Part shown: positions 1 to 14,200 of the stretch, in pieces
Layout: each line of letters begins with the position of its first letter
How positions within the stretch are numbered: position 1 is the stretch's first letter
Position numbers and translations under genes: made by a program
Notes under the pieces: generated by a model
What the model was told of the DNA's origin: nothing
What the model saw: the letters and a program-made list of their open reading frames with translations, nothing else
The model's database searches: none
Assembly (NCBI GenBank): GCA_028551475.1
Contig: CM052358.1
Coordinates: 3,040,501-3,104,500, forward strand
Direction of reading: 5' to 3'
DNA from: Casuarina equisetifolia
Taxonomy: Eukaryota; Streptophyta; Magnoliopsida; Fagales; Casuarinaceae
Length of the DNA: 64,000 nt

Positions 1-3000
1 ATGCAAATCACTCAAAGGCCATCTCTATTATGAAAAATATTTTAATTTCTTGATTAATGAAGTGACCTTTTTTTAATGCAGTTGCTCAATTTCTTTCACT
101 GCTCATATATATGTGTGTGTATATTTGGCAGTATGAGATGTTGAACTTGAAACTTAAGTCCTAAATAATCAGCAACCAACCACTAGGTTATTAGCTTATT
201 GATTGTTTGCAGTAGTATAACATTAGGTACAAGCATTAGGCACAATTCTAGTTGCAAATGGATTTTTTTTTGTAATAACTCTATCATCTCCTTGAAGATG
301 AGTTATTAAAAGAAAAGAATATTTAAACTTTAATAGGATTTTAGTTAATAAATTAATAACACGAAATAATTACTTCTCAACATATCCTATGACCATTCCA
401 CAAATAATGGTATGAGCAATGGAGCAAAAATTATAAGAATTTAGTCCATGATCACCTGATGTGTTTGGATCTTAACTTTGATATTATATTAAAAAGAATC
501 CGACTTCTTTTATACAACTACAATTCAACAGCTCTATAAACTATTTAATTTCAACCATATGTTACTAAGACTAAGAGTTTCTCCATATTTAGGTTCTAGT
601 CCATTGAGAATAGCGTTAAAAGGTTAATTTCTTTAAACCCGTAAGATCATGGGTCCATTTTTCAGACATAGAGTCCATTCAAGTACCCAATCAGCTTCTA
701 CGTTGTATTTACTTTATAAGCAGGCCTCTCCTGGATAACAAAGAACTCTGTGGCCACACAATGCAATGAACCTCGAGTCCTCCTCCTACACGTTTTTATT
801 GTTGGGACATTATGGGTCTGTGGTCCCTCTCTCACCCATTCAGTGAGCGGAAGGGAAAAACAGAAGCTTCGTTTTCTTATCTGCAGAGGCAGTGTCTTAT
901 TCCCTTGGATGCTCGGTACATGCTGCCAACAGCAAGCTCCTTTGTGCTTGGGAGGATAAAGTGGTGTCAGTGAATCACCTCCAAAGAATGAGGCATCTCC
1001 AAAGAGGCAGGCTCCTCCATTGGTATCTAACTTCTAGTATTTGGATATTTAATTTTAACCTACTTTAAGGTTTCAAATATTGAAAAGTAAATGATGCCTC
1101 TTTCTTTCACACATGCAAATGGAAAACTTTCTTCTTCGCCCTCTATGTGTCACATGCACAATGCAAGGATTGGGCGAAGGTAACAACTCGCTTGTAAGGC
1201 CATGAATGCCCAATCTCTTTTGCAATGTGGGAATGATACGTCTCCAAACGATCTCCATCTATGTGAGATTATGATCACCTAGCCTATCGGGCCGCTTTGT
1301 GGTGGTTTGCGACAGTTTCCTTTGCCCAAAACCACAATATTCCTATTGTGAGCCGAACTCTACATCAAACCCACGTTGGGCTAGCGGACTGGACTAACTT
1401 TAACACCAAAAGTCATGCAGCGAGAGTATTCTTTTAAAGACCCATATATCTTATTTAACCTTAATCGTGCCATCAACTTTAAACATTACAAAAGTATTTT
1501 AAATTTGATTCTCGAATATATTTTTCCATATCTTTCAGCTTCTTTTTTTCATTTTTTGTTAAACTAGGGAAGCCCTAAGAATCAAGAAATGGAACCGGGG
1601 ATATACTTTTTTTACCATTCGAATCAAAACAAGTAGGTTTTTGCACTATCTCGAATTACTTACAAGTAAGAAAAATTCATTTTAAACTCTTTAGGTTCTT
1701 TGCAAGTTGCTCTATTCATTCGTTTCATTTGAAATTGTTATTAAATACTAGTCATATAACTGGTACACATATAGTTTTTATGCTATGAGTACTATGTGAA
1801 TGTGTGTTATGTTTTCGAAAATTAACTTAAAAAATTCAAGAATAATATATAAGTACAAGAACCAAAAAAAAATATAAAAAGACTTGAAATTCCTTTGCCA
1901 CTTTTAATATAATAGTCTAACATCCTCCAAGAAAGTATGTCACGCTTGCCTATATGAATAATGTTGCACCTAATAGTTTCATACCTTGCATAGGATATGC
2001 AAAGAAAATTGTGAGCATGCAAATGATTTATAAATTTTTGTTTGAAAGATATTGGTATGATACAGTGACATTAAATGATAAATTTAGTAGTAGAAAAGGT
2101 GTTCTCAAGGATGTGTATACTTCGAGTGGTGCAACACTAGGTAGGTTTCTCAATCACAAAAGATTGTTTGTGGCTCTTTCAACGATAAAGGCTAAAACTT
2201 TAGCCTATGAATGTAAGTACATGAGAATGCTTTGAGAATGAAAAGAAAAAAAACTTGAAATCTTTCATTATCACTGTGCAACACTATTTTAATCTACAAT
2301 AGTTTTAAATTCGGGTAAATCATAAATAATTTTGATGTTTACACTTGTGTTTATGATTATTACCCTTGTCCGTGAGATCTTTGCTTATATTTTGTTTACT
2401 TCCCATAAATTTCATCGTGGATTACAAGGACAAAACTCTATATTGTTTATTAAGCTCATAAAATTTCTCAACAAAAATAACAACGAATTATGAATGTGAA
2501 TCATTTACCTTCTAAAATATTACACAACCAAATTAAGGTTGAGCAACGTCAATAAATTAACATTATAACTTTACACAAAATTATCTAGGATTTTTAACTT
2601 GATTGATATGATCTGAGAAATATGTGATTTTATTAAGTGAAACAAGATATAAGTACATTCAGTAGGATGAAAACTAGAGTGCTGTGAGACCATTTTAAGT
2701 ACAATTTATAGACAATTAGGATGTTTTCACGGTGATTGCCTAACAAAGAAACATTAATAGTCTTTCCAGAAAGTGTTTTACACAATTTGGATGTTTTTGT
2801 GTGAAGTAAATTATGCCTCTTAAAGACAAACCGTTTTATGTTCTAAAACTGTTTGCACCTTGGTACCTGTGTTAGCCACCTCAATCCTGGTCCAATGAAC
2901 TAAGTAGATACTGTCATGAGCAAAGCAACCTTGTAACTTAACCATAAAAATGCAATGATAAAAGCTGCTGCAGTTCCTTTCATTTAATAATGACAGAAAG

Positions 3001-3196
3001 GAACAGAGTCCTAACTTGAGTTGAAGCAAGAACTAGATTGCCTTCCGGAAGTTACAACAGTGTGATGACTGTAATAAAAGCAGCCATCGTAAATTGTAGA
3101 ACGTTAAAAATGGTTTCCATATGGTATTCACTTCTTGCCCCACAAGGAAATGAACTCAAAAATGTAATTAGCTTCCGAAGCCATCCCCATTCTTCA
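1..3196. other. AT-rich spacer without a convincing gene
   Basis: The stretch left of the PPR gene is AT-rich and its open frames are short, with no recognisable domain except a decayed Copia-like piece near 1954-2235 (listed separately). The last few hundred bases next to the PPR stop codon must include that gene's 3' UTR. I see no tRNA-like or rRNA-like structure. Confidence 0.6.
1954..2235 (+). mobile_element. Decayed Copia-type RNase H fragment (tentative)
   Basis: A 93-residue frame ends in a stretch that resembles the RNase H end of Copia polyproteins. It has an SRK motif, then YTSSGATLGRF, then VALSTIKAK, in the order and spacing of the family's SRKSTSGYVFTLGG...VALSTTEAE. The acidic residues expected after ALST are lost and no LTR, integrase or reverse transcriptase is visible nearby. 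This is a short, non-functional relic at best. The call rests on one weak motif match and could be chance. Confidence 0.35.
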
Positions 3197-5631
3197 TCAC
3201 CTCAAAGGGCTGACCACCCAACCAGTAATCGGATTTTTCCGGCGAAGCCTGCCTTTCTGATGTGAACCACCTTGCAGCCGTTCGAGCACAGTGTATGTAA
3301 TTGAATCAGGCGTTAACCCCTGCTGCTTAAGTTTTGCATACATATCCACTGCTTCAGCTGTTCTCCCACTCTTCTCAAGACAGTCGAGTAAGATGTTGTA
3401 CGTTACAATGTTAGGACAGCATCCCTCAGCAAGCATGTCGTCAAACAACCTGCAGGCCATCTCGACCTTATCCGTCTTGCCAAAGCACTCAATAAGGGTG
3501 CTGTATGTGACAACATCGGGACTCAATCCTTTCTCTTGCATTTCCTTGAATCTCATGTGAGCTTCATCAAGATCACCATTCTTCCCAAGGCAATTGATCA
3601 AGGAATTATAAGAGATAATGTCAGGTTTACAATTGCTATTCTCTAGTTCCTCAAATATTTTGATTGCCTCATCGACCTTTCCAGCTCTACCAAAGCTGGA
3701 GATCAGAATATTATAGGTAAATATGTCTGGTGAAAGACCATCTTGTTTCATCTTCTCGTAAAGATCATAAAGATGCGAGATTTGCTTGAACTTGCTGAGG
3801 GCTGCGAAAATAGTATTATACATGGCTGTGTCAGAGGCTAGTCCCTTTTCATGAACCTTACCCAGCAGGTCCATAGCCTCTGTTGTCTTGCCTGCACTGC
3901 ATAAACTGTCTAACATGGCAAGGTAAGCATACCTGTCGCCCTTCTCATGGAAGTTCCACATGTTGCAGAATACCCGGTGAGCTTCACTTGCATGGCCCAG
4001 TTTGCTCAGTGTCCTTACCAGATATGCATAAATCGACTTATTAATGTATCTCTTAGACGCCTCCAAGACCTCCTCTAGTCTACCAAGCTGTCCTTCTGTA
4101 GCCAGAGCTATCAAAATGACACTGTATGTAAATTCATTGGGGCGACAATCATTCTGTACCATTTTAGAGAAGAGACGAATGGCTTTATCAACCATCCCAC
4201 CCTTAGCAAGTGCCTCAATCATAGTATTATACGTCATCAAAGTGGGACTGAAGTCCTTTGCTAGCATTTCCTGGAAGAGTGCCAGGGACTCCTCGGGTTT
4301 ACGAATCTTTCCATTCATTCTGATCATAATAGTGTACGAACACAAATCAGGCCCACAATGCTTCCTTTTCATGTCATCAAACACCTTGTACGCCTGGTCA
4401 ACCTGTCACAATTCTGCAAATCAGATAATCAGGATCCATAGAACTCAATTGGAAGATAGAATGCAGTTGGAAAAGAGTTAGTTCAAATATAAACAAGAAG
4501 CCCACAATCTTTGTAGATGACACTCATTCATTTTGTTTGTGTCACATCTTTGGCATCATGCGAACACATTGCATTTGTCAATCATACTCTGCTATTCACA
4601 GTCCTCAAGTTAACGCTGTTAAGGACATCAAGATCCCAATCACCCAATCTTCCAGTTCAAATCATATTAGCTCTTTCTCAATTGCAGTGAAACGCAAACC
4701 AAATTTGCACCTGGCAAATTAAGGTCCGACAAAGGTGTATTGCTAAAGCATCTAATATAGATGCAGAGCTTAATCTCACACTCAAACATACGATAAAAGC
4801 TGAAACAAGTGAGAAATGTAGTACCCAGACCTTTCCGTCTTTGGCCAGAGCATCCAGCAACATGTTGTAAGCAAAAACGTCCAATTTGTAACCTCGTCGG
4901 CGCATTTCGGTGTAGACATCGAACGCGCTGGCGGAATTGCGGGAGCGCAGGTGCGCCTGGAGCAGGCATTTGTAGGTGTAAGAGTTCATGGTGAGGTTCC
5001 ACTTCTTTATCAATGATATACAAAGGCCGAGGTCCGGAGAGTCGCCGAAGAAACCAATAAGGATATTGACAGTGGAGATTGTGCCGCGCACGTTGGACTG
5101 TTCCATCTCGGAGAGGAGGGTGCGGACGAGATCGAAGCGGTCCGGGGAGTAGGACTTGGAGAGAATAAGGATGAGGCGGGTGTAGGTCAACGAGTCGTGC
5201 TGGAAATTCGGCGAAAGCGAGGGGCAGAGGCGGAAGAACTTCAAGGCAAGGGAGGTATCATTTAGGGATTTCAGGATTTCGGATGCCTCCAAGGGGGTGA
5301 GCGGGGTAGTGAGGGAGTGAAGGTAGTTGGAGGCGTCAAGGAAGGGGTTTGGGCTGGACGGCCGTGACGAGGGACGGGACTCGTGGGTACGGTGTTGGAG
5401 AAGGATCTGACTGGCCTTACAGATAACGTCGCGGCGGGGGAGTCGGTGGCCGTAGACGTCGGTGGGATAGTGCGAACGGAGAGGCGTGACCTCCGCGCAG
5501 AGTGAGCGCCCGGTGGGGGAGGTAGAGGTTACCTTCGCCGTGTATTGCGTGGCGAAGTGGCGCCGCGTGGTGGCCGCAGCTGTGGTGCGAGCATAGAGGC
5601 GGAAGCAGAGGTCGTGCCGGTGAAGTCTCAT
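3197..5631 (-). CDS. ABO5: P-class pentatricopeptide repeat protein, mitochondrial (ABO5-like)
   Basis: Two coding exons, 5631-4831 and 4402-3197, join in phase 0 to give 668 aa; the intron has GT and AG borders. The N-terminus is rich in Arg, Ala and Thr with few acidic residues, as in a mitochondrial presequence. From about residue 220 to the end there are roughly twelve 35-residue PPR units (for example VVTYSTLIECFGKTDKVEMA), all P-class; there are no E, DYW or SMR domains. The C-terminal tail NPITGWVVSPLR matches my memory of Arabidopsis At1g51965/ABO5, which is needed for splicing a mitochondrial nad2 intron. The neighbouring MPP alpha gene is also near ABO5 in Arabidopsis. Exon 1 is much richer in GC than exon 2. 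P-class PPR function is certain; the ABO5 orthology is likely but inferred. Confidence 0.85.
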
Positions 5632-6524
5632 AGTGGAGTGGGCATTGCCAGGGTTGCCAATGGATGGGGGATTGAAGACCGTGGCGTGCGCATCTCAACG
5701 ACGTCGTTCGTGTAATGGGCCTCTACCAGCTACATGTCTAGTGGCATGTCACATTATTGGGCGATTTTCATTGTCTTCCAGAACATGTTATTACATCTGG
5801 ACATCTAATCTGTTGATCTTTACACTGTTCTTCCTTAATGTCTTCAAATCCTAGGTTTTGCAAAAGGAATAGGTATATACGGGAACAAATGCCGAACATG
5901 TAATGGGCCGTGCTCAAATTCGGAACATGTATTCTTGCACGTGTTATAGGCAAATTTGACGATGAATCAAATCTAGAGATTTATTTGAGAAATATCAGAA
6001 GCACAGGAACTCCCAAAATAACTTTCCCCTTGACGGAGATGCTAGCGTTTTCTAGGCAAAAAGTATATCGAACAAGAAGAGGAAAAAAGTCACTGAATAC
6101 AATGAAATTTCATGAGCCAATCCAAGAAACTACGCAATGGGCTTTGGATTTAGCAATATATGCCAAAAAACACTGAATGGAAGAAGATTGTCTCAGAATT
6201 CCATACTGCACTCCCAGCAATTTCCCCAGATTATTCAAGTTAATCACAATCTCGAAAGCATTCAGAAAAGAATTACCTCCAAACTGTTAAGTATGGGTTC
6301 TCTGATTTGTTTTGATCTTATTTACTACAGAACTGGTTGCGTTGCTTGCATTTCAGGCAGGAGCAGCAAAAAAGAAATGATGCCGCATATTGTTATTAAG
6401 TCATAAAAAACTGCAATGTGCTGACAAAACACTAACTTTTTGAAGTGTTACACTGTAACAACCACGGAAAATCTCTTCTTCAAAGACTTATTCAAAAAGC
6501 GCTTGAAATGAAGAGGAACTCACT
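5632..6524. other. Spacer between PPR start and MPP alpha stop
   Basis: About 0.9 kb lies between the PPR ATG and the stop codon of MPP alpha, both genes being on the minus strand. It should hold the PPR promoter and 5' UTR and the MPP alpha 3' UTR. Short frames here have no recognisable domain. No repeat or RNA gene was seen. Confidence 0.6.
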
Positions 6525-7077
6525 CTATGCATGAAACTTGCGGCTGACAGATTCGTAGCTGGGGACATTAAGAACTGCACGAAAGGAAATTTTCTTATAA
6601 ATCAATCCCAGAAAAAGCAAGATGGGTTATTATTCTGTACTGAATTGAAGATTACCATCCCCATATGATGCCATCGTTAGAGGTGAGGAAATGATTTTCT
6701 GTGAAATGCTCGTAATATCCTCCAAAGTGATTTCATCTACAGCCTTCAGGAAGTGCTCCACAGGCAGCCTGCGAAGGTAAAAGCCTACTATTAAGACAAG
6801 CTCTAGGGAAAACGTGTCATGTATGGAGACAGAGGTAAAATACTACGACTACTCAAGACATACCTCTTTCCATAAGTCAAAATTTGCCTCCCTATATCCT
6901 CCGATATAATCATCTGCAGAGGACAAAAATTGTGAGGCCATAAAAGACAAACATGCGTCAAATAACAAAACAAACAGGAAGAATAGTAAGAACAGAGCAG
7001 AACCACATAAATGATGTTCCTCGACCCATATGGACAAATGCCAAGGCAAAAAACAAATCACAAACAGAAATGACTTA

Positions 7078-7141
<64 letters not shown>

Positions 7142-10100
7142 TCTTGATTCCAGATTCATCAAGACAGCAGATTTTGTGGCCTGTTTGGCCCGATTGAGCT
7201 GCACCTCAGAGACTGCCACAGAAAAGATACAACGGAAAATTATAACAATCTAGAGGAATCAGTATGAGGAACCTCACTCAAAAAACATGCGGTACGAGAT
7301 GGATTTAAATCAAACCTTGTCCAGGGTTTGCAATTGAGATTAATTCTCCCGCTGCTATGTCAATCGCTTTTGATGCAAAGTCAGGAGCCTAAGTCCACAA
7401 ATCAAAGACCCTCAAGCTTAGTAAAGAAAACAACGATGACAATAAGAAGTTTATGTTATGACATATCCCTTTTCATCAAAAATTATTTATATTAAGCTCG
7501 AACAAAGCAAAATCTACAGACTAAGAGAACAAGTTGTTCCCGATCAGCTAATTATTGAGGGAGTGGATTTTCCACCTATTCTAGTCCTAATAGAAGCCAT
7601 CCTTTCGCAAAGTGCCACATTCTACCAAAAGTTTTGAAAGCAGCTTGCAGATTTAGATTTTACCAACCCAACCATTCACAAAAGTTAAGTCAAAAGCACA
7701 ATAAGCACAAACTCTACACAAGGATCATTTCCCAAATCATCAAGCAGAACCCTCGCCAACAGCAGGACCTTAAAATAAAATAAAAAATTAGACGCAGAGC
7801 CTACTTCATTAGATAACCCTAGCTTATATCAGTATCACTGGAGGAGCACACCCACATGCACAGATCCTAAAACACTTGTACATATCCAACAAATATGTTG
7901 ATCAGTGACTTACAGTGCTAGCATAAATGCCAAACAATCCGGTTTCATTGAAGATGTTGTTGAATGCAGAAAACGATTGGATCCGTTGGTACTCATTCAA
8001 GACATTTAGATCTGTATCCAAACGCACAAAGTTTAGATGTTTGAAAAATTCACCATTACATCCACATAATAAACAGGAAGAGTCACAATGAAGAGTTTAA
8101 CAGGAAACATTTAACCCAAAAGATGCAGGTAGAACTTACATAGCCGTGAGTGCATCCCTTTTCCGGGGCCACCAGCAGAAAATGAACCACCTCCTCCCAT
8201 AAGCATCTGCAGCACTCAGAGTTCTTAAATTGCAGTTATATAAGAATGAAGAATGACGAGCCAGTTATCCATAGGCTATTCAAACAATGGAAGGGGAAAA
8301 GAAAAGATGATCTGAAACAAAATGTCATTAGAACACCTACCTGTAGCACAGTCACAAGAACAGCTTCTTTCTCTTTACGCCAGCCACCAGGAACTTCAAA
8401 AGCAAGAGCAATGTGTGTGTTCTGTTCTTGCAAGGAATCAATTACATAAGTAACAACCCAGTAGAGAGGCCCCTATTTCTTAAGTGGGCAACCCCAATAG
8501 GAGAAAGGGAAAGTCAAAAAAGGATGGACTTGGTTGGCATTGTATTTTGAAATATGAAAAACTAATTTGATCACTGATACACACCCCTGTGTCCGCCTGG
8601 CGACGGTATTCCCCTCCAACATACACAGATCTTGGCTCTTCGGAAGGGCGTGTGCTTGGTAAGTCAGAGAGAAGCGGTTCTGCAATGGACAGAAGTTCCG
8701 CATGTTCAACACCAGATGCTGCAAGAACTATCCGAGGGGCAGTATAATTCTCCTGAATAATGACATCAACCATCCAGTATGTATAAACATATACAGACCA
8801 AAAAGAAAAAGGAAGGATAAAGAAAAGTAGTTGAGAGAGTGGAAAGACAAACTAAAATTGTAAATTCGAAATTTCATGATGACCAATTCTAAGAGTACAT
8901 GCACTAAATAGAAAGTTTCTGGTCTTACAGTAACGAATTCCTTCAAAATTGTACCATCCAATCTGTTCAAGGAAGCTTCAGGAGCCAAAAGAGGATTTGC
9001 CAATGCACCAGTATAACCAGCAGAGAGAATGGCTTCCAATAGTAAGCCTTGAGGGTTATTAGAAAGCTCTCCGAGCTCTCGTTTCACCTTTAAGAGCTGC
9101 ATAGAGATATAGTGTTCTTAAGACAAATATTTGGTGCAGTCAACTAGTAGGAAAATAGACGAGGATTTGCTACAACCCAGGGACACTGAAAGTACATAAG
9201 GTGTCAAACGTGGCAGCTCCACAAATCTAGACACAGCTCACTCTCCGATCTAAGATATGAAGGTTTAAAATTAACATATAACTTCAGAACGAATGATAAT
9301 AGTAAAAAGAGTGTGGTAGAGAAATTTTATGCACCTAATTTAGTCAATGGAATTTTCCATCTCATGTGTCCAGACTGGTTTCGTGCACTCATGAATGCAG
9401 TTATGCAACAACAAGAGCTCATTATGCCACTTGGGCAATACTAGCTTATATCTAACATAAAATAGAATAAGAAAATCCTGACAGGCAATCTCATCCTTCC
9501 CCCACAGGTCTAGGAGAATGATGTACCACAAGGCCACAAAGGCTGGTAGAAAGTAGGGATGTTTATACTAAGATTTCTACAATGATATCAATCAAAATGA
9601 CTGAAGAATAAAGATAAGACAAACATTACCTCTTCGTTGACTTCCCAATCCAAGAAGGCAGGGTTCCTCACAGAGTCAACAAGCAACTCTACCATTTGAG
9701 GTACATAGGTTTTCAGAGCATCAAAAGTGTACCCCATTTGCTCCCGACTGGCTGAGGCTCCTATGTTACCACCAACTGCTTCCACTTCCCTTACAATGCG
9801 CAAGTGGCTCCTGTTTGAGGTGCTCTTGAAGGCCATCCGTTCCAGCAAATGTGAAGCCCCAAATGACTCTGGGGTCTCATAAATCGAACCACAATCAAGA
9901 TATAACCCTATAGACGCTGCAGGATTCTGTTTAACACCAACCAACCAACCAAACCTTAATCGGGGTTACAAACAATGAAGACACTGTGTTGAACTTAAAA
10001 TAAGGATGGAGTTGGATCATAGTAAACAAAATTCACAACACTTTGTTGCATACCGGTGATGTTTCTGATGCAATTTTGACACCATTCGGGAGAGTTGTAA

Positions 10101-11262
10101 TTTGGGTTTTGCCTGGTTCAACATAATCAGCTAGTGGAGAAGGAAGGGTAACACCCGCAAGGGGGATCTCCAGAGGAGGTAGAGTACTAGTCCGTTCCCC
10201 TGTCAACCAACCAAAGAAACCCCCTGATGACTGTTTTGCAGCAACTGCACTTGAAGTCGCAAACCTGGTGGCCCCCAAAGTTCCCACACGCCCCTACTCA
10301 AGCAATTTCATCATCCAGGATAACACATCGGCAATTAGTAGGCCATAATAGTACAATACCCAGCAACAAAGAATTTTCCGCCAGTAAATGTCCTATTATT
10401 TGATTGGTATAAAACAATATCTTTCTGACTAAGCAGTCAAATGTAGTATCAGCACCAAGCATTGAAATCAATAAGAGTTGTTGTCTTTAGTCCGGAGACG
10501 TATAAAAAGTGTAGAACCCTATCTGTCACCGCACGGAGAAGGAAACAAACTACTTTCACATTCGAGAGTAGTTGAAAGTGAAAAAGTGATGCTCCACACC
10601 CCAACCCCAGACACAAAAGGATAAGAAAAAAAAGGAATATTGAATCAAATTAAAGAACTTCAGAAAAACAAACATATCTCGATGAATCTTGAAACATTTC
10701 TACAATATTAAGACTTGGAAATAATATGAACAAATAAAAAATAATATTAAAACACGATCTGATAATGCTTATAGAAATTTCTGAAAACATGACATCAACA
10801 TAAAACGCGATACCCATAACATGATTTCCTTTCTATCCCTTTGCTTCCCAGCCACCAAACGGTAGCAAATGGCACCGTAACATATTTCTGCTTTTAATAC
10901 GACTAAGAAAATCAAAAATCATTGAGTAGGGACAGAAATAATGCCAAGTCACAAAAAAAATTCAAAATCTCAGCCACCCAAAATACCAAAATCAGATCTA
11001 ACTGAGAAAAAGTCGACGCCCTTTAGATAAAAAACCAAAAAAAAAAAAAAAAGAAAGTAGCTTCTCAACCTTCTTACATCATAACGTTCAAGCCTAGGTT
11101 CAAGTGACTAAGATTCAGAACCTGTAATATCATTTTCCTATGTTGTTTCCTCCGACTTTTTCCAGCGAACCAAACGAAGAGTTAGGGTTTCCAGGGGCAC
11201 AGATTTTGGTAGCGGGTACTGACCTTGAGGGACCTGAGACGGGAAGCTGCGGTTCGGTACAT
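6525..11262 (-). CDS. MPPalpha: Mitochondrial processing peptidase subunit alpha (bc1 complex core 2)
   Basis: Thirteen coding exons: 11262-11224, 10293-10054, 9926-9630, 9096-8929, 8752-8585, 8421-8341, 8206-8140, 8011-7914, 7388-7316, 7212-7142, 6913-6864, 6768-6656 and 6574-6525. They join without a frame break into 504 aa, the usual plant length. MPP removes presequences from imported mitochondrial proteins and in plants is built into respiratory complex III. Diagnostic for alpha is the glycine-rich substrate loop [15 protein letters not shown] (about residues 335-349). The zinc site is the degenerate HLLER (119-123) in place of the HxxEH of the catalytic beta subunit. The C-terminus reads [16 protein letters not shown]. 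Intron 10 carries a long CT microsatellite 6 nt after its donor. Other short frames over this span are shadows. Very secure. Confidence 0.96.
7082..7136 (-). repeat. (GA)n microsatellite in MPP alpha intron 10
   Basis: About 27 uninterrupted GA units. On the coding (minus) strand it reads (CT)n and begins 6 nt after the intron's 5' splice site, whose sequence is GTACCC. It is the purest dinucleotide tract in the left half of the window and should vary in length between individuals. Confidence 0.97.
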
Positions 11263-14200
11263 GACGAGGTTGCGAACGGTTAAGTCCTCCAAACCTTTCT
11301 GGTCGCAGTCGCTGCAGTCTTGCTGAGGTTTCTGAGAAAACCGAGGTGGCGATTGAAGGAGGAGTCGCCCTATAAACGAGACAAGGAGGCTCTGGCTTGG
11401 TTGAAGTTTTTTAATTCTGCTCTTTTTCATTTATTTCTATTTTTTAGTTCTCCTTTTTATCTCTTGTTTTTTCATCCATTTTTTAAGTCCTGTACTTCAA
11501 CGATTAGGCTTTTTAATCTTGAAATTGTCCTGAATTACGAAAAAAGAAGTGGCCACAAAATAAAACGTGAAAATTTGTCGAAGATTTTGCACTTTTCAGT
11601 TGTAAATGATTAAGAACAGTGCAACATATATTATACAATCACAAAAACACGATTATTTTACTGGTTTGGGATGTTCTATATATTTACAAAGGTTTGGGAT
11701 GTTCTATATATTTACAAAGTATATAGGCTACTAATTGAACAATATGCCTATCCATAACAAATGTAATAGATAGGCCTAATAGTCTCAAATGCTTTTCTAT
11801 ATAATATCTTTCAAAAGAAGTGTAGATCAATTCAATAATATTTAGTGTGAAAAATTTTTAAATTAAACTTAAAAATTAGCTTAATTTTATTTTTAATTTA
11901 AACAATCTTATTTTTTAAAATATTTTTTATTTTTTATTTTTTATTTTTTAATACCGACACACACATGGAGGAGTGGGGGGCTTTCGCCATTAAATCAAGG
12001 GGACACCCCTTAAACAACCCCATGTAATGTATAATAATCTATGTTGTTAATACTTAACAAATGTAACTTATCACAATTTAACTCTATGATATTTATGTGG
12101 AAATTTTCAAGTATAAAACTTCTTTTAACTCCCCATTAGGTTGTCGCTACGGAAAAGAAAGTAAAAAGTGCAATCGGTGAACCAAACATGGACATGGTTT
12201 CAGCTTGGCCATTGACCAAATTTAGAGGCAAGGCAAATGTCTTTAACACGCTGCTGTAATAGGAGCTGTCATGTCCTCCCGCGATGTCTCTGGTAGGGGT
12301 TTAAAAGCACAGCACTTGGGTTCGGCTTGCACACAATCGAGACACACGACCAAACCCATCACAGAGGATTTCTTTTATAAGCCCCGTCGAATCATGACCG
12401 GCCCAGTCAAATACGCAGCCAAACCCAACCCGGAAAGGTTCACGCTTACCCAACCTGAATTTCGGATCCTTAGCCCTGAGGGGCTAAGGTTCGGTCATCC
12501 AAACTATAAAACCCGGCCACTTTGAGTTTCACTGCCAAAAGAATTACTTTTATCTAAATTTAACTTTTGAGTTGAGTTTTAGGTAAAAATAGATTCTTAA
12601 GAAATATCACCTCTTATATACAAAACTCACAATTCAAAATGATTTGTAAAAAATATATACTTGTGACACAAAGCTTGAAGTTCATATTGATTATGATGGG
12701 ACATTCTAGAAATAACATGAAAGAAATCTTATCATTATGAAAATAATTATCAAATAAAATCTATATAATATAAGACTTTTGTACATTCTTAACAATGAGA
12801 ATATTAAAATAATTTGAAGAATTATATGTAAATATTGCTTAGTTACAAGACTCTTACAGTGAATTTTAGAGTTTAACACTTTATATACATGAATTAGTTA
12901 CGTACATTATAATATTAAAAAAAATTATACGTAAACCAAAAATTGATTAAAAAAAAAAACTGTGAATGTGGGTAATACAAACGCTGCCTAATGATATTTT
13001 TTCATCATCGTATTTTCTTCTTAAATCTTGTCCATTATACGCAGATGATGCGTATGCACAAAATTGAAATACCGGATATGGGCCCTTCCTCGTATTCAAG
13101 TGTTATTTGGTCCATTCCTTGTATTCTCTACATTTTTTGTCATCTTCTTCATGGGGGAGTCAGAGTGGACCTTGAACGTGAACTTAGGCCTTCAATATTG
13201 CACCACCGCTCCCAATTAAGTGACTCCCTCTTGTTCTCTCGAAGTGCTTTGTGATGTGGAGAGGGACGGCAGAAATATGGGGTAGAACATTCCTAGCCGT
13301 CGACGGAACTTCACGTGGCTGCTCCTCCGGACTTTTTGGTAGGCACCTAATAATCCTGCCCTCCTTTGCTTCAACACCAATGACTTTACAGGTTTTGTAC
13401 ACAACAAATGAGCCTACATTTACATATGCAACAATACAAACTTACCTCATTTTGTAACAAATTCCGCGTGCAATGGTCAGAAATCTTTATAATTCTTACA
13501 CGTAATCATGTCACTAGCAACATTAGGTAATGAGGAACCAATTATCTGATAGAAAAATGCCACCATATTTCACCGGGACTTGGTTGCCGGCCCATCTGAC
13601 AGAAAATGCATTGCGTCTTGTTCGTCTTATCAAACCACGCATGGAAGCTGACGCATCCGCGTGACTTTCGGTGTTTTGTGATTGAAAATAAGACTCTGAT
13701 GGTACGTTTCATCCCCGCGCGAAATCCAGGGATTTCGTGCACTTTTCATCACTTCGCCAATATGACATCTTTATTATCATTATTATTTTTTCGTTTGCTG
13801 ATATAAGCTTGGGAAAACCAATCTCGCCGGGACCAGAGCCAAGAGTGGCCATAGAAAATGGATCCAGGTTGCGTCATTGGCACGCCATTGTGGAGCCAAT
13901 AATCGAGAAAAATATGTCCTCAAGTGCAACAAAAGAAACCAAATACAGCTGGGCCAAGGAGTATGTCGTACCAGTAGCTACTATAGAGAATATAATAACT
14001 TAATTAAAATATTTAAATATTATTCCGAAAATCTACCCCTTATATAATTGAGTTTGATATTCAGAAAGTCGCTGAGGTGAGTTTAGGTTGGATGAAAGTT
14101 TTTCATTAATGAGATGCGATTAATGGGATTGTATTTAAAAAAAAAAAAAACTTTTTATAATTTACAAGTTATGGGCGGCATTATAGTAATTTTGATGTCG

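Noticed and set aside
4667-5023. 118-codon minus-strand frame overlapping the PPR gene
   Set aside because: Shadow in another frame of PPR exon 1 and its intron; composition unlike any family.
6656-6768. Read-through end of MPP alpha exon 12 (NLQFSTE then stop)
   Set aside because: A GT donor at 6655 and a further exon at 6574-6525 restore the family C-terminus [14 protein letters not shown].
9588-9944. HLLER instead of HxxEH in the MPP gene as an inactivating mutation
   Set aside because: The degenerate site is normal for the alpha subunit; catalysis belongs to the beta subunit.
12271-12525. 84-codon plus-strand frame in the left edge of PFK unit 1
   Set aside because: Its duplicated counterpart near 18.9 kb does not keep the frame, so it is non-coding repeat sequence.
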